Source: Samsonia erythrinae
GTDB taxonomy: Bacteria > Pseudomonadota > Gammaproteobacteria > Enterobacterales > Enterobacteriaceae
NCBI RefSeq assembly: GCF_004342665.1
Contig: NZ_SMBY01000003.1
Coordinates: 1 to 64,000, forward strand
Length of the DNA: 64,000 nt
Direction of reading: 5' to 3'
Of this stretch, positions 29,853-40,616 are shown in pieces. A model generated the notes under the pieces. That model was given only the letters and a program-made list of their open reading frames with translations, was not told the origin of the DNA and ran no database searches. How positions within the stretch are numbered: position 1 is the stretch's first letter; each line of letters opens with the position of its first letter. The position numbers were made by a program, and so were the translations under genes.

Positions 29853-31583
29853 GTGAATATTCAGGCTCTCCTCTCTGAAAAAGTCAGCCAGGCGTTGACT
29901 GCCGCAGGTGCGCCAGCAGGCAGCGAAGCTCAAGTTCGTCAGTCAGCAAAAGCACAGTTTGGTGATTATCAGGCCAATGGCGTCATGGCCGTGGCAAAAA
30001 AACTGGGCATCCCGCCGCGGCAACTGGCCGAAAAAGTCGTCCAGCTTTTAGCGCTGGAGGGTATTGCGGAAAAAACAGAAATCGCAGGACCGGGGTTTAT
30101 TAATATTTTCCTTGATAAGCAATGGGTTGCGATTCAGGTTGAGAATGCGCTGACGGCCCCCAAACTGGGGTTGGCGCCGGTTGAACCGCAAACGATCGTG
30201 ATTGATTACTCTGCACCGAATGTCGCAAAGGAAATGCACGTCGGACACCTGCGCTCAACGATTATTGGTGATGCCGCAGCCCGCACGCTGGAGTTTTTAG
30301 GCCACAACGTGATTCGGGCCAACCACGTCGGTGACTGGGGTACACAGTTCGGCATGCTGATTGCCTATCTGGAAAAAATGCAAAACGAAAACGCCAACGA
30401 GATGGATCTTTCCGATCTTGAAGCGTTCTACCGTGAAGCGAAGAAGCACTACGACGAGGATGCCGAGTTCGCCGAACGTGCGCGCGGTTACGTGGTGAAA
30501 TTACAAGGTGGAGATGAATATTGCGGCCAGATGTGGCGCAAGCTCGTCGATATCACCATGGCGCAAAACCAGATCAATTATGAGCGCCTCAATGTCACCC
30601 TGACCAAAGACGATGTCATGGGTGAAAGTTTGTATAACGGCATGTTGCCGGGGATCGTCGCCGACCTGAAGGAAAAAGGTCTGGCGGTGGAAAGCGAAGG
30701 CGCTACGGTGGTTTTTCTTGATGAATACAAAAACAAGGAAGGCGAACCGATGGGCGTGATTATCCAGAAAAAGGATGGCGGTTATCTCTACACCACAACG
30801 GATATCGCCTGCGCCAAATATCGTTATGAAACGCTGAATGCCGATCGCGTACTCTATTATATTGATTCTCGCCAGCACCAGCATCTGATGCAGGCCTGGA
30901 CCATTGTGCGCAAAGCCGGTTATGTGCCGGATTCTGTCAGTCTGGAACACCACATGTTCGGTATGATGCTGGGTAAAGATGGCAAGCCCTTTAAGACGCG
31001 GGCAGGTGGAACGATCAAGCTGTCCGAGCTGCTGGATGAAGCCTACGATCGCGCACTGAAACTTATCGCGGAAAAAAATCCGCAAATGGAAAGCGATGAG
31101 TTAACCGCGCTGGCGAAAGTGGTTTCCATCGGTGCGATCAAATATGCCGATCTGTCGAAGAGCCGTACCACGGACTACGTGTTTGACTGGGATAACATGC
31201 TGGCCTTTGAAGGCAACACCGCGCCTTACATGCAATACGCTTACACGCGCGTCGCCTCTATCTTTAAACGCGCGGGCATTCAGGAAACTGAGTTAACCCA
31301 GCCGGTAGCGCTGCACGACGAGCGCGAATACGCACTGGCCACACGCCTGCTGCAATTTGAAGAAACGATTACCCTCGTCGCACGCGAAGGCACCCCACAT
31401 GTGATGTGCGCCTATCTGTACGATCTGGCGGGTCTGTTCTCCGGCTTTTACGAACACTGCCCGATTCTCAACGCCGAAAATGATGACGTGCGTCAGAGCC
31501 GTCTGAAACTGGCGCTGCTCACGGCAAAAACGCTGAAACAAGGTCTCGATACGCTGGGTATCGAAACCGTTGAGAAGATGTAA
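29853..31583 (+). CDS. argS: Arginyl-tRNA synthetase
   Basis: 576 residues; translation starts at a GTG (29853) that gives [20 protein letters not shown] as in E. coli, whose length is 577. The N-terminal Add1 domain (1-110) binds the tRNA D-loop. The class I HIGH motif is HVGH in [10 protein letters not shown] (near 130). The KMSKS loop is replaced by [13 protein letters not shown], as usual for this ArgRS group. The C-terminal DALR anticodon domain ends [10 protein letters not shown]. Followed by a strong terminator. Confidence 0.97.
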   Translation: MNIQALLSEKVSQALTAAGAPAGSEAQVRQSAKAQFGDYQANGVMAVAKKLGIPPRQLAEKVVQLLALEGIAEKTEIAGPGFINIFLDKQWVAIQVENALTAPKLGLAPVEPQTIVIDYSAPNVAKEMHVGHLRSTIIGDAAARTLEFLGHNVIRANHVGDWGTQFGMLIAYLEKMQNENANEMDLSDLEAFYREAKKHYDEDAEFAERARGYVVKLQGGDEYCGQMWRKLVDITMAQNQINYERLNVTLTKDDVMGESLYNGMLPGIVADLKEKGLAVESEGATVVFLDEYKNKEGEPMGVIIQKKDGGYLYTTTDIACAKYRYETLNADRVLYYIDSRQHQHLMQAWTIVRKAGYVPDSVSLEHHMFGMMLGKDGKPFKTRAGGTIKLSELLDEAYDRALKLIAEKNPQMESDELTALAKVVSIGAIKYADLSKSRTTDYVFDWDNMLAFEGNTAPYMQYAYTRVASIFKRAGIQETELTQPVALHDEREYALATRLLQFEETITLVAREGTPHVMCAYLYDLAGLFSGFYEHCPILNAENDDVRQSRLKLALLTAKTLKQGLDTLGIETVEKM

Positions 31584-31604
31584 CCGCTTCGCAATTAGTG
31601 ACAG

Positions 31605-31640
31605 AAACGCCACCGGCGCTGCCGCCAGTGGCGTTTTTTT
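31605..31640 (+). terminator. argS terminator
   Basis: AAACGCCAC/GTGGCGTTT, 9-bp stem with internal GC-rich loop, followed by TTTT. It lies between convergent argS and murJ. Confidence 0.85.
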
Positions 31641-31649
31641 ATCTGGCGA

Positions 31650-33185
31650 TTATACGCTACGGCGAGCGAAATCCCGGGGCCGGAAGCCCAACAGCGCCAG
31701 CGTGGCGAAATAAGCGGCGGCGCCGGCGATCACTACCACCAGCAAACGCAGGATCCGCAGCGTCATACTGCCTTCATCCCATGCGGGCATCCACCCGAGG
31801 ATGCCCAGCAACACCAGCGACATGACGGCAACCGCAATCAGCAGGCGAACCAGAAATCCCCGCCACCCCGGCAACGGCTGGAAAATAGCCTGCTTACGCA
31901 GTTGCCAGTACAACAACCCTGCGTTCAGGCAGGAAGCCAGACCGATGGACAACGCCAGACCGGCATGCTGTAACGGGCCAATAAAGATCAGGTTCATGAT
32001 TTGCGTCAGGATCAGCGTCACTATCGCAATTTTTACCGGCGTCTTGATATCCTGACGGGAATAGAAGCCCGGCACGAGGACTTTGACGACAATTAACCCG
32101 ACGAGCCCTACCGAGTAGGCAATCAGCGCCTGCTGCGTCATCAACGCATCAAACGCGCTAAACTTGCCATACTGGAACAGCGACACCGTTAAGGGCTGCG
32201 CCAGAATGCCTAATGCCACCGCGCTCGGCAGCGCCAACAAGAAACACAGGCGTAATCCCCAATCCATCAGACGCGAGCATTCCTCATAGTGACCGCTGGC
32301 AAAGCTTTTCGCTAAAGAGGGAAGCAGAATCGTTCCCAGCGCCACGCCCAACACGCCGGAAGGGAACTCCATCAGGCGGTCAGCGTAGTACATCCATGAC
32401 ACCGCCCCTTCGCTGAGGAAGGACGCGAAAATGGTGTTGATAATCAGCGAAATCTGGCCGACAGATACGCCCAACACCGCAGGCCCCATCAGCTTCATAA
32501 CCCGCCAGACGCTCGGATCGCGCCACTTCAGGCGCGGCAGAACCAACATGCCGATCTTTTTCAGGTGCGGCAGTTGATAGCCGAGTTGCAGCAAACCGCC
32601 AACCAGCACTGCCCAGGCCAGCGCCATCACGGGGGGATCAAAATACGGTGCGGCAAATAGCGAGAAGCCAATTATGCTGACGTTAAGCAACGTCGGGGCA
32701 AAGGCAGGTACAGAGAAACGGTTCCAGGTATTCAGCACCGACCCCACCATCGAGGTCAGTGAGATCAGCAAGATGTAGGGAAACGTGACCCTCAAGAGCG
32801 CAGAGGTGAGCTCAAAGCGCTCCGGCGTCGCCGCAAAACCGGGGGCGGTCACCATAATGACCCAGGGCGCGGCCAGCATCCCTGCGACGGTCACCAGCGC
32901 CAGAATCAGCGTCAACATACCGGAGACATAAGCTAAAAACGTCCGCGTGGCCTCATCGCCCTGCTGACTTTTATATTCGGCCAGAATGGGGACAAAGGCC
33001 TGTGAAAATGCGCCTTCTGCGAAAATTCGCCGGAGCAAGTTAGGCAGTTTGAACGCCACAAAGAAGGCGTCCGTCGCCATACCTGCACCAAAAATACGCG
33101 CGACGATCGCATCGCGCACAAAGCCTAAAACGCGCGACAACATGGTCATGGAACTGACGGCAGCCAGTGATTTAAGTAGATTCAT
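31650..33185 (-). CDS. murJ: Lipid II flippase MurJ (MviN)
   Basis: 511 residues with about 14 membrane helices of the MOP superfamily. It moves lipid II from the cytoplasmic to the periplasmic face. Characteristic are the start [21 protein letters not shown], the charged [20 protein letters not shown] loop near 38-57 and essential Arg residues in [18 protein letters not shown]. coli has mviM upstream, but here only a gene-free 244-bp stretch separates murJ from yceH. Confidence 0.96.
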   Translation of the reverse strand: MNLLKSLAAVSSMTMLSRVLGFVRDAIVARIFGAGMATDAFFVAFKLPNLLRRIFAEGAFSQAFVPILAEYKSQQGDEATRTFLAYVSGMLTLILALVTVAGMLAAPWVIMVTAPGFAATPERFELTSALLRVTFPYILLISLTSMVGSVLNTWNRFSVPAFAPTLLNVSIIGFSLFAAPYFDPPVMALAWAVLVGGLLQLGYQLPHLKKIGMLVLPRLKWRDPSVWRVMKLMGPAVLGVSVGQISLIINTIFASFLSEGAVSWMYYADRLMEFPSGVLGVALGTILLPSLAKSFASGHYEECSRLMDWGLRLCFLLALPSAVALGILAQPLTVSLFQYGKFSAFDALMTQQALIAYSVGLVGLIVVKVLVPGFYSRQDIKTPVKIAIVTLILTQIMNLIFIGPLQHAGLALSIGLASCLNAGLLYWQLRKQAIFQPLPGWRGFLVRLLIAVAVMSLVLLGILGWMPAWDEGSMTLRILRLLVVVIAGAAAYFATLALLGFRPRDFARRSV

Positions 33186-33429
33186 CCGATTATTTTCTGA
33201 ATTGTTCAGGAGCGATTATGATCCCTTACAGGCTATCCTGATTGCGGGGTGCGACTAGTCTACGCATTGCGCATACAATAGCTACCGAACATTATCATCA
33301 CAGCGGTATTTTCCAGCAATTTTTCCCTCATACGTTGAGACTGCAACGCCCCGTTACCGGATGTTTCCGCTAGTTTCCGTTGTTCAATTATCGCCATGAT
33401 ATGATGTACCGCGTCGACCTGTTCTGACG

Positions 33430-34068
33430 TCATTGCGCTAAACGCTCATCAAACCGACGTTTGAGTTCCGCCACCTCTTTTTCTAACGCCGCAATCCGCT
33501 CGATCAGCGGTAAATAGTCACTTGTGCTGTCTGTGTCTGGAGTCATTACCTCACTGATCTCGCCGCCGAAAAGGTGCTGGTAGCGACTTTCCCGTTTACC
33601 GGGTTCCCGCATGAGCCTCACCACAAAGGGCCCGTCATCGCGCTGTCGCAGTTGCTCCAGTGTGGATTCAACCTCGGCGACATCCGAAAATTCATACAGT
33701 CGCACGGCGCGTGTCCGCAGCTCTCCCGGCGTCTGTGGGCCACGCAGCAGTAGCGTCGCCACCAGCGCGATTTCCGCAGGAGAGAGCGTCAGATCGCCAA
33801 ATGCCGAATTGCAAAAACGATGCTCGTACTTCATAACGCGGTTACCCACGCCGCTGAATGTGTGCAGGAAATGCTTTTTCATGAGTCCATCCAGCGTGTC
33901 CTGCACCTCGCTTTCGCTCAGCGTCATCACGGGTTCGCGGTTGGTTTTCTGATTGCAGGCCGCAGTGAGGGCATTTAGCGACATCGGGTACTGATCGGGC
34001 GTCACGATCTGCTTTTCCAACAGACAGCCGATCACGCGGGCTTCACGAGCATCTAACGGGTGTTTCAT
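33430..34068 (-). CDS. yceH: YceH family protein (DUF480)
   Basis: 212 residues. Two winged-helix-like modules with [20 protein letters not shown] (near 5-24), [20 protein letters not shown] and [20 protein letters not shown], ending in a coiled coil ([20 protein letters not shown]). The domain pattern suggests DNA or protein binding, but no role is proven to my knowledge. It starts 9 bases after the rimJ stop, so rimJ-yceH is an operon. Confidence 0.92.
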   Translation of the reverse strand: MKHPLDAREARVIGCLLEKQIVTPDQYPMSLNALTAACNQKTNREPVMTLSESEVQDTLDGLMKKHFLHTFSGVGNRVMKYEHRFCNSAFGDLTLSPAEIALVATLLLRGPQTPGELRTRAVRLYEFSDVAEVESTLEQLRQRDDGPFVVRLMREPGKRESRYQHLFGGEISEVMTPDTDSTSDYLPLIERIAALEKEVAELKRRFDERLAQ

Positions 34069-34077
34069 CTTGATTCC

Positions 34078-34662
34078 TTAGCGCGGCGGCTTCCACTCGG
34101 TGTTGGTCAGCGCGGTTAATATATGGTCCTGCCATTTGCCGTCAATCAGCAGATAATCTTTCGCGTAGCCTTCACGCTCAAACCCCAGCCGGGCCAATAG
34201 GTTTCCGCTACGCAGGTTATGCGGCATGTAATTGGCCATAATGCGATGCATGTGTTGCTGGCGCTGCATATAGCGTAGCGCGGGCTGCAACGCCTCATAC
34301 ATTAGCCCCTGCCCCTGCCATTTCTGCGCGAGAGAATAACCGAGGTAGCAGGCGTGAAACGCCCCTCGCAGCACGTTGCTAAAATTTGCCACGCCGTATA
34401 CTTCATTTTCATTCGGATCCAACAGCAGGAAATAATAGGCACTGCCTTGTTTGTGCATATCGTTGATCATGCTCAGCCGTGCCTGCCAGCCAGACGGATA
34501 ACAGTGGCTGGAATCTCGCACAGGCTCCCACGGTTTGAGGAAGTGGCGGTTTTCCGAATAGTATTCAGCCAGACGCCAGGCATCGCGTTCATGGGCAAGA
34601 CGTACCACCAGCCGATCGGTTGTCAATTGCACTCTTGCTGGCGTTGAACGGTAGCCAAACAT
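34078..34662 (-). CDS. rimJ: Ribosomal protein S5 N-acetyltransferase RimJ
   Basis: 194 residues of the GNAT fold. Start [20 protein letters not shown], acetyl-CoA site in [20 protein letters not shown] (near 115-135) and [20 protein letters not shown] ([20 protein letters not shown]). It acetylates the N-terminal Ala of S5 in E. coli. Divergent from mdtH across 317 bases that carry repeated TTATCC words. Confidence 0.95.
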   Translation of the reverse strand: MFGYRSTPARVQLTTDRLVVRLAHERDAWRLAEYYSENRHFLKPWEPVRDSSHCYPSGWQARLSMINDMHKQGSAYYFLLLDPNENEVYGVANFSNVLRGAFHACYLGYSLAQKWQGQGLMYEALQPALRYMQRQQHMHRIMANYMPHNLRSGNLLARLGFEREGYAKDYLLIDGKWQDHILTALTNTEWKPPR

Positions 34663-34979
34663 TTTCCCCTACCTCTCCATATTATCGATAAGTAAAATTC
34701 ATCGCGGCTGAAAACGTAACGTTATCCTCATAAGCGGAAATATCGGTATTTTCAGTCATCCTTACTATAACCACATAAATTCATAGACGTAAAACCCCTG
34801 ACGCCGAGTTATTGCGCAGTTGAATCGGGGACGAAATTTTTTTGCGCGAAAATGTTATCCGGATAACGTTAAATCGATAAAAAAATATTATCCAACAATG
34901 GGCTATACCAACGTCAAATTAGAGTACAAAATAGTCACGTGAGTTATTTTCCTCTTCTCTTCTGCTGTTATGGTGAAAC
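34663..34979. promoter_or_regulatory. rimJ-mdtH divergent region with palindrome GTTATCCGGATAAC
   Basis: A perfect 14-bp palindrome GTTATCCGGATAAC lies at 34854-34867, with further GTTATCC or ATTATCC words at about 34722 and 34885. A gene-free, AT-rich space of 317 bases. The palindrome is about 115 bases before the mdtH ATG and may bind a regulator of the efflux gene; the regulator is unknown. Confidence 0.5.
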
Positions 34980-36185
34980 ATGCCTCTGATGTCGCAAGCT
35001 CGGAGCTTGGGTAAGTATTTTTTATTACTGGATAATATGCTGGTGGTTCTGGGGTTCTTTGTCGTTTTTCCCCTTATTTCCATTCGATTTGTCGATGAAC
35101 TCGGCTGGGCCGCATTATTAGTCGGTATTGCGTTGGGACTGCGCCAGTTTATTCAGCAAGGGCTGGGGATTTTTGGTGGCGCTATTGCCGACCGTTTCGG
35201 CGCGAAACCGATGATTATCACAGGTATGCTGTTACGCGCCGCCGGCTTTGTTTTCATGGCGATTGCCGACGAACCCTGGTTGCTCTGGCTGTCTTGCGCG
35301 TTATCCGGCCTGGGCGGAACGCTCTTCGATCCGCCGCGTACCGCGCTGGTGATTAAACTGGTTCGCCCGCAGGAGCGTGGTCGTTTCTATTCACTGCTGA
35401 TGATGCAAGACAGCACTGGCGCGGTGATTGGCGCGCTGCTCGGCAGTTGGCTGCTTCAGTACGATTTTGAAGTCGTTTGCTGGGCCGGCGCGGCTATCTT
35501 CGTGCTCGCCGCGGCCCTCAATGCCTGGCTGCTGCCGGCCTACCGCATCTCGACGGTGAAAACGCCCATCATAGAGGGCATGTCGCGCGTCATCCGCGAC
35601 CGCCGGTTTCTGCTGTATGTTTTAACCCTCACGGGGTACTACATGCTGGCCGTTCAGGTATTGCTGATGTTGCCCATCATGGTCAACGAAATCGCGGGTA
35701 CGCCTTCCGCGGTGAAGTGGATGTACGCCATTGAAGCGACACTCTCGTTGACGTTGCTGTACCCTATCGCCCGCTGGAGCGAAAAACATTTCCGGCTGGA
35801 ACAACGCCTGATGGCAGGGCTTTTCGTCATGTCCATCAGCATGTTCCCCATCGGGATGACGACGGAACTGCAAACGCTATTAATGCTGATCAGCCTGTTT
35901 TACATTGGTTCGATTATTGCGGAACCCGCGCGTGAAACCTTAAGCGCTTCTCTGGCTGATGCCCGAGCCAGAGGCAGTTACATGGGGTTCAGCCGGCTTG
36001 GACTGGCGCTCGGCGGCGCCATTGGCTACAGCGGCGGCGGCTGGCTATTTGATACCGGCCACGCGCTGAACCGGCCGGAACTGCCGTGGTTCATGCTTGG
36101 CACCATCGGGTTGCTGACGTTGGCCGCGCTGTATTGGCAATTCAACCAACGCCGTATTGAACCCGCCATGCTCGGTGGCCATTAA
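34980..36185 (+). CDS. mdtH: MdtH, major facilitator multidrug transporter
   Basis: 401 residues with 12 membrane helices. The MFS signature between helices 2 and 3 is [19 protein letters not shown] (near 62-80). Also seen: [19 protein letters not shown] in helix 1 and the conserved [20 protein letters not shown] loop near 318. Proton-driven efflux of quinolone-type drugs is reported for E. coli MdtH. The ATG at 34980 gives [14 protein letters not shown], close to the E. coli N-terminus. A 12-bp hairpin follows the stop. Confidence 0.94.
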   Translation: MPLMSQARSLGKYFLLLDNMLVVLGFFVVFPLISIRFVDELGWAALLVGIALGLRQFIQQGLGIFGGAIADRFGAKPMIITGMLLRAAGFVFMAIADEPWLLWLSCALSGLGGTLFDPPRTALVIKLVRPQERGRFYSLLMMQDSTGAVIGALLGSWLLQYDFEVVCWAGAAIFVLAAALNAWLLPAYRISTVKTPIIEGMSRVIRDRRFLLYVLTLTGYYMLAVQVLLMLPIMVNEIAGTPSAVKWMYAIEATLSLTLLYPIARWSEKHFRLEQRLMAGLFVMSISMFPIGMTTELQTLLMLISLFYIGSIIAEPARETLSASLADARARGSYMGFSRLGLALGGAIGYSGGGWLFDTGHALNRPELPWFMLGTIGLLTLAALYWQFNQRRIEPAMLGGH

Positions 36186-36192
36186 TCTGATT

Positions 36193-36222
36193 TTTACCGA
36201 CGAGTTTGATCTCGTCGGTAAA
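36193..36222 (+). terminator. 12-bp hairpin behind mdtH
   Basis: TTTACCGACGAG/CTCGTCGGTAAA is a perfect stem with a 6-nt loop, seven bases after the mdtH stop. There is no good T-run after it (GCCCCCC), so it may need a factor or protect the 3' end. Confidence 0.6.
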
Positions 36223-36363
36223 GCCCCCCTATACTTTCCTAATACATTCAAGCAATTGTTTCTTCATCCGTCAGGGAGAGATGCCGTTGAGATTGTTTGA
36301 TGCCCGGTTTCACTCGCGGCCGCGCCTGCGGCTTTGGCTTATCCGTGAATCAGGAGACGAGAT

Positions 36364-37011
36364 ATGAAGCTCTACATTTACGATCACTGCCCCTATTGCG
36401 TTAAAGCGCGCATGATCTTTGGCCTGAAGAACATCCCCGTCGAACTGCAAATACTGGCAAATGATGATGCGGAAACGCCGGAAAGACTCATCGGTCAGAA
36501 AATGGTGCCGATACTGCAAAAAGACGATGGCAGCCATATGCCTGAAAGTATGGACATTGTTGATTTCATCGATCGCTATGATCGTAAACCGCTGTTGACG
36601 GGCCCAACGAATCCGACCATTGCCGCCTGGCTGCGTAAAGTGAATGAATATACGCCGCGCCTGATCATTCCTCGCTTTGCACAGGCGGCGTTCGAAGAGT
36701 TCGCCTCCGCTTCCGCCCGGCAGTACTTCATTAATAAAAAGGAGGCGCAGCTAGGTAGTTTCAGCGACCACCTTAACCATTCGCAGGGACTGATTAAGAA
36801 ACTGAATAACGACCTACAGGATCTGGATCCGCTAATTATCCAGCCGAATGCCTGTAACGGCGAACTGTCAACGGATGACATCAACCTCTTCCCGCTACTC
36901 CGTTCCTTATCGATTGTTGCCGGCGTGACGCCACCTTCGCGCGTCGCCGATTATCGCGACAATATGGCCAAACAGACTCAGGTCACGTTGCTCAGCAGCC
37001 TGGCAATCTGA
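36364..37011 (+). CDS. grxB: Glutaredoxin 2
   Basis: 215 residues, the length of E. coli GrxB. The N-terminal thioredoxin fold has the active site CPYC (residues 9-12, YDHCPYCVKARM) and the cis-Pro segment KMVPILQKDDG. The C-terminal all-helical GST-like domain ends NMAKQTQVTLLSSLAI. It reduces protein-glutathione disulfides with glutathione in the cytoplasm. Good ribosome site (AGGAGACG) before the ATG. Confidence 0.96.
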   Translation: MKLYIYDHCPYCVKARMIFGLKNIPVELQILANDDAETPERLIGQKMVPILQKDDGSHMPESMDIVDFIDRYDRKPLLTGPTNPTIAAWLRKVNEYTPRLIIPRFAQAAFEEFASASARQYFINKKEAQLGSFSDHLNHSQGLIKKLNNDLQDLDPLIIQPNACNGELSTDDINLFPLLRSLSIVAGVTPPSRVADYRDNMAKQTQVTLLSSLAI

Positions 37012-37023
37012 TCGGTTTACTTC

Positions 37024-37044
37024 GCCGCTTCGTTCTGAAGCGGC
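37024..37044 (+). terminator. Hairpin behind grxB
   Basis: GCCGCTTC/GAAGCGGC, perfect 8-bp stem, 5-nt loop, 13 bases after the grxB stop, followed by AATCTCTCCCCTTT. Confidence 0.65.
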
Positions 37045-37177
37045 AATCTCTCCCCTTTCAGTGCTATCCTATTGTTTACACTGTATGTCCGGCGCACGCT
37101 GTGCGTATTTCGTATTGATTACGCGTGTAACACCCGGAATACATGGCACGCATAAATGGCATGATGAGGTCAGAATA

Positions 37178-37744
37178 ATGAAAAAATCAGGATGGATGGC
37201 AGCGGCGGCGGTATTGTTTGCTTTTACACTCAGCGGTTGCAATAAACTCACTCAGTACACGCTAAGTGAACAGGAAGTGAACGCCTACCTGCAAAAGCAC
37301 AATGATTATCAGAAGCAGTTGGGCGTGCCCGGCGTCGTCGATGCGCATATCGTGTTGACCGAGCTATCCAGCCAGATCGGGCGGGAAGAACCGGGAAAAG
37401 TGACGCTGTCGGGCAATGCGAAGGTTGATATCTCTTCTCTGTTGGGAAATCAGACTGCCGATATGAAACTTACGCTGAAAGCACAGCCGGTATTCGATAA
37501 AACTCAGGGCGCGATTTATCTCAAAGAGATGGAGTTGGTTGATTACAGCATACAACCGGAAAAAATGCAGACCGTCATGAAGACGCTCAGCCCTTATCTC
37601 AATCAATCGTTAAAAAGCTATTTTGATCAAAAACCGGCTTATGTCCTGGATGCAGAGAAGAGCACGACGGAATCGTTGGCGAAGAAGATGGCGAAAGGTA
37701 TTGAAATCAAACCCGGCCAGATCGTTATCCTGTTTACTGATTAA
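37178..37744 (+). CDS. yceB: YceB lipoprotein (DUF1439)
   Basis: 188 residues with a lipoprotein signal: MKKSGWMAAAAVLFAFTLSG C, the Cys at residue 21. The mature part is a DUF1439 domain of the lipid-binding TULIP-like type, starting NKLTQYTLSEQEVNAYL, with LTEL..QIGREEPGKVTLSG. The exact role is unknown; it is anchored in a membrane leaflet facing the periplasm. The ATG at 37178 is chosen because the lipobox position is then ideal. An 11-bp terminator follows. Confidence 0.9.
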   Translation: MKKSGWMAAAAVLFAFTLSGCNKLTQYTLSEQEVNAYLQKHNDYQKQLGVPGVVDAHIVLTELSSQIGREEPGKVTLSGNAKVDISSLLGNQTADMKLTLKAQPVFDKTQGAIYLKEMELVDYSIQPEKMQTVMKTLSPYLNQSLKSYFDQKPAYVLDAEKSTTESLAKKMAKGIEIKPGQIVILFTD

Positions 37745-37753
37745 TGCTCAGCT

Positions 37754-37786
37754 CGCCGATAGCCCCTGCGATCTTGGCTATCGGCG
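37754..37786. terminator. Terminator between yceB and ycdY
   Basis: CGCCGATAGCC/GGCTATCGGCG, perfect 11-bp stem with an 11-nt loop, nine bases after yceB. Lies between convergent genes. Confidence 0.75.
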
Positions 37787-37801
37787 TACAAACCCACCGT
37801 A

Positions 37802-38377
37802 TTACGCTTCCGCTTCTGAGTCGCCTTCCGCTTCGCTTTCTCCCAGCTCTTCTCGCATGGCAGCCAGCGCTTCACGACAGACGATCGCCAACGTGCGGTA
37901 GAATGCCGTCGCGGCATGGCTTTCCACTTTTCCGAGAAAACGATCGCTCCACGGCAATAGATACTTATCAAACAAGACGATTTGCGCCGCCGTTTCATCT
38001 TCCTGCGCCTGATCTTCCAGCCATGACGCTGCAAGCAGCAAACGCCCAAAATGGCCGACCGCGCCGTCATCTGGCGGCATGCCGCGCTGGTGCAGAAAGG
38101 TACGGATTTCTTCGTCATCGGCATCCGGTTCATAGGACGAACGCAACGGTGAAACAGAACCCTCTTGACTATCGAACAGCGCCTGAAAATCCGCCGCGAT
38201 TGCGGGCAAATCCCCTCCCTTTTGCAAACGCGCCAGTAAGGCATCCTGCTCCAATGGCCATTGCTGCGCCAGCTTTCCCTCTTTAATCAGCGTCAATAGC
38301 GGTGTTAACACCGGATCCTGCGGCTGGCGATAAAACAGCGAACCCAGAATGCGACACACAATAGAAAATTCGTTCAT
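37802..38377 (-). CDS. ycdY: YcdY, TorD/DmsD-family chaperone
   Basis: 191 residues, all helical. MNEFSIVCRILGSLFYRQPQ, FLHQRGMPPDDGAVGHFGRL (E..P.DH motif region near 100) and LLLAASWLEDQAQEDE match E. coli YcdY. The family escorts molybdoenzymes and related proteins. E. coli YcdY was reported to activate YcdX, the gene directly upstream here, by helping zinc loading. The C-terminus is a very acidic tail (EAEGDSEAEA). Confidence 0.93.
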   Translation of the reverse strand: MNEFSIVCRILGSLFYRQPQDPVLTPLLTLIKEGKLAQQWPLEQDALLARLQKGGDLPAIAADFQALFDSQEGSVSPLRSSYEPDADDEEIRTFLHQRGMPPDDGAVGHFGRLLLAASWLEDQAQEDETAAQIVLFDKYLLPWSDRFLGKVESHAATAFYRTLAIVCREALAAMREELGESEAEGDSEAEA

Positions 38378-38408
38378 TCATGACCTTATTGATCTTTAAG
38401 TGACAACG

Positions 38409-39146
38409 TCACAAATCAGCAAACTCAGTGATAACGGGCTTGCCACGTTGTTCAAGAAAATCCAGCACGCGTCGTGGGCTGACATTCAATATCTGCGCCT
38501 GCGGAAAATTCACTTCCTGCAAAATGCGCGCACAGTGGGTAAAATCGCCCAGCGAAAAAGCAATATGGGAATCAGAACCTAACGAGAGCCATCCCCCCGC
38601 GTCGCGTACCGCTTCGGCAATCGCCCGACAGTTCGGTTCACTGCCCTTACGCGAATGCGTGAAAGAGGAGTTATTCAGCTCCAGCGCGACATGGTACTTC
38701 GCGGCGGCTTCCGCAATCGCCCGGATATCGACGGGAAACTTCGGGTTACCGGGGTGACTGATGATATCTGCATCACCACGCGCCATTGTCGCTATCATGG
38801 CCGCGGTATGCGTGTCTTTGTCCTGGGGCGGAAAAACCGGCTCATGGAAACCGGCAATGATCACATCCATCTGATCCAACATCGGTCCGGTACAGTCGAT
38901 CTCGCCGTCAATATTTTTAATATTGGCTTCAATGCCGCGCAGAATGCCGACGCCGTCAACCCGCCGCGGCCAGACGCGCATATTCATAAAGTGCCAGTAA
39001 TGCGGGGCATCCGCCATATCAGGGCCATGATCGGTAATGGCAAACAGACGAATATTTTTCTGCTTTGCTTCAGCGATATAGTCATGCAACGTACTGTAAG
39101 CATGAGTACTGGCCACGGTGTGCATATGCAAATCGACGGGATACAT
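38409..39146 (-). CDS. ycdX: YcdX, PHP-domain phosphatase
   Basis: 245 residues of the PHP fold. Metal ligands are visible in DLHMHTVAS (His7, His9), TDHGPD (Asp/His near 38), [21 protein letters not shown] and [10 protein letters not shown]. Three zinc-type metals are bound in the E. coli protein, which has phosphatase activity. It is linked to swarming in E. coli. The stop is 31 bases before ycdY, so the two form an operon. Confidence 0.94.
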   Translation of the reverse strand: MYPVDLHMHTVASTHAYSTLHDYIAEAKQKNIRLFAITDHGPDMADAPHYWHFMNMRVWPRRVDGVGILRGIEANIKNIDGEIDCTGPMLDQMDVIIAGFHEPVFPPQDKDTHTAAMIATMARGDADIISHPGNPKFPVDIRAIAEAAAKYHVALELNNSSFTHSRKGSEPNCRAIAEAVRDAGGWLSLGSDSHIAFSLGDFTHCARILQEVNFPQAQILNVSPRRVLDFLEQRGKPVITEFADL

Positions 39147-39363
39147 AGGTTCTCCTAGGCAAACATTTACTTGCGATCATACCATTTTTACAGAGGTTCC
39201 GCAGCCCGGAGCGCTAAACCGCCACACATCATTAACACAAATGAAACATTGCGGTTCTCTCTCACCGCCAGCAGGATATACAAAATTGCGAACGGAAAAT
39301 GGCGAGTAAAACAACAAATTGCGTTAACTTTAGCTAATCACGCCTACCGCATGAAGAAGTTGG

Positions 39364-39392
39364 TTGACGCTGTCCGGCAATTTTCCTACATT
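39364..39392 (+). promoter_or_regulatory. Promoter of tRNA-Ser
   Basis: TTGACG (39364-39369), a 17-bp spacer and TACATT (39387-39392), followed by the GC-rich discriminator AGCGCCGTCC. This is a stringent-type stable-RNA promoter about 37 bases before the mature tRNA. Confidence 0.75.
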
Positions 39393-39428
39393 AGCGCCGT
39401 CCGCCGGTATGACATACCGCGAGACGAC

Positions 39429-39518
39429 GGTGAGGTGTCCGAGTGGCTGAAGGAGCACGCCTGGAAAGTGTGTATACGTGAAAACGTATCGAGGGTTCGA
39501 ATCCCTCCCTCACCGCCA
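39429..39518 (+). tRNA. serX: tRNA-Ser, anticodon GGA
   Basis: A 90-base class II tRNA: acceptor GGTGAGG pairs with CCTCACC, the anticodon loop reads CTGGAAA (anticodon GGA for UCC/UCU), the long variable arm has GTATACG/CGTATCG-like pairing, and the T loop is GTTCGAATC. The CCA end is encoded. The sequence is nearly that of E. coli serX/serW, and ycdXY as neighbours match serX. The variable loop differs from E. coli by two extra bases. Confidence 0.97.
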
Positions 39519-39562
39519 TATTTTACAGAAAAATCAATTTGTCCCGCATACAGTCATGCATA

Positions 39563-40579
39563 CTAGCGCAAATGCTGCGCCAGCCAGTCACCCAGCGCCT
39601 GTAACTCGTTTTGCTGCTCAGGGAAGGTATTAATCAGTTCCTGACACGCCGTCGCCAGGCTCTCCGGGCGATAGGGAACGCCCTGTAATCCAGAAGCGAG
39701 CGCTTCCAGCGGCGTCGGATTCAGGCTATCGGTGTAAACCTGCGCTCGGACAATCCTCCCTCGCTCAACGTCGAAATGTAATTCAACTCCGCCCCAGCTA
39801 AACCGGTTATCTAACTGATGTGAGAAATCCGGTGCCTGACCGAAATTCCATTCCCAGCTGCTTTGGCGCGCAAATTGCTCACTGAACCCCGGTAAATCCG
39901 GATAGGCGGAAGGCGAAATGATTTCCGCCGCGCAGCGTTCGCCGAAGTAATCAAAAAAGGCCTGCGTAATCGCCTGACAAATGACTGAATGATCGACAGA
40001 AGGCAACAGCTCCACGAGATTGGCGACGCGGGAACGGACTGACGTAATTCCTTTGGCCTGAAGTTTCTTACTGTCCGGGTTTAAATAATCCGCTAAACGA
40101 TTCAGGTCCGCATTCAGCAACAGCGTACCGTGATGAAAACCGCGATCTTTGGTTTCCCGATAGGCTGAACCGGAAACCTTACGCACGCCGTCTACGGTTT
40201 CCACGACCAGATCGTTACGACCTGACGCGCTGGCATTCAGCCCCAGTGAGGCGAGCGCATCCAGTACAATCTGCGTGGAGACGCGTTTATCGTATCCCGG
40301 CTTCCCGGCCATAAAGGTGAAACAGGTATTGCCGAGGTCATGAAAGACCGCACCGCCACCGCTGCTCCGCCTGGCCAGCTTGATGCCATCCTCTTCCATC
40401 CGCCGGGTATTGCACTCTTTCCACGGGTTTTGAGCACGACCAATGACCACCGTTTCGGCATTGCGCCACAAAAACAGCACCCGCTGCGTCGTCGGCATCT
40501 GGCGAAAGATGCACTCCTCGACGGCCAGATTAAACCAGGGATCGTAAGAATCCGAGATGAATAAACGCAGAGAGGACAT
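39563..40579 (-). CDS. lplA: Lipoate-protein ligase A
   Basis: 338 residues, as in E. coli. It activates lipoate with ATP and attaches it to Lys of the E2 and H proteins. The BPL/LplA fold shows [20 protein letters not shown] (lipoate-binding loop, near 70-89), [20 protein letters not shown] with the catalytic Lys, and the C-terminal accessory domain ([11 protein letters not shown] onwards). The start [16 protein letters not shown] at 40579 is preferred. The open frame continues 94 codons further upstream, but that stretch is antisense-like DNA of nlpC. Confidence 0.96.
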   Translation of the reverse strand: MSSLRLFISDSYDPWFNLAVEECIFRQMPTTQRVLFLWRNAETVVIGRAQNPWKECNTRRMEEDGIKLARRSSGGGAVFHDLGNTCFTFMAGKPGYDKRVSTQIVLDALASLGLNASASGRNDLVVETVDGVRKVSGSAYRETKDRGFHHGTLLLNADLNRLADYLNPDSKKLQAKGITSVRSRVANLVELLPSVDHSVICQAITQAFFDYFGERCAAEIISPSAYPDLPGFSEQFARQSSWEWNFGQAPDFSHQLDNRFSWGGVELHFDVERGRIVRAQVYTDSLNPTPLEALASGLQGVPYRPESLATACQELINTFPEQQNELQALGDWLAQHLR

Positions 40580-40616
40580 GAGCGGCTCCATGCTGTAAGC
40601 ATAATAAAAAGAGGGA

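Noticed and set aside
33186-33429. Remnant of mviM between murJ and yceH
   Set aside because: E. coli has mviM here, but none of the fragments I translated from these 244 bases resembles MviM.
37744-38286. Long plus-strand open frame opposite ycdY
   Set aside because: It is the mirror image of the ycdY gene; the minus-strand product matches E. coli YcdY end to end.
39429-39518. tRNA-Ser as integration site for an island
   Set aside because: No integrase or direct repeat of its 3' end is seen beside it in this window; neighbours are ordinary genes.
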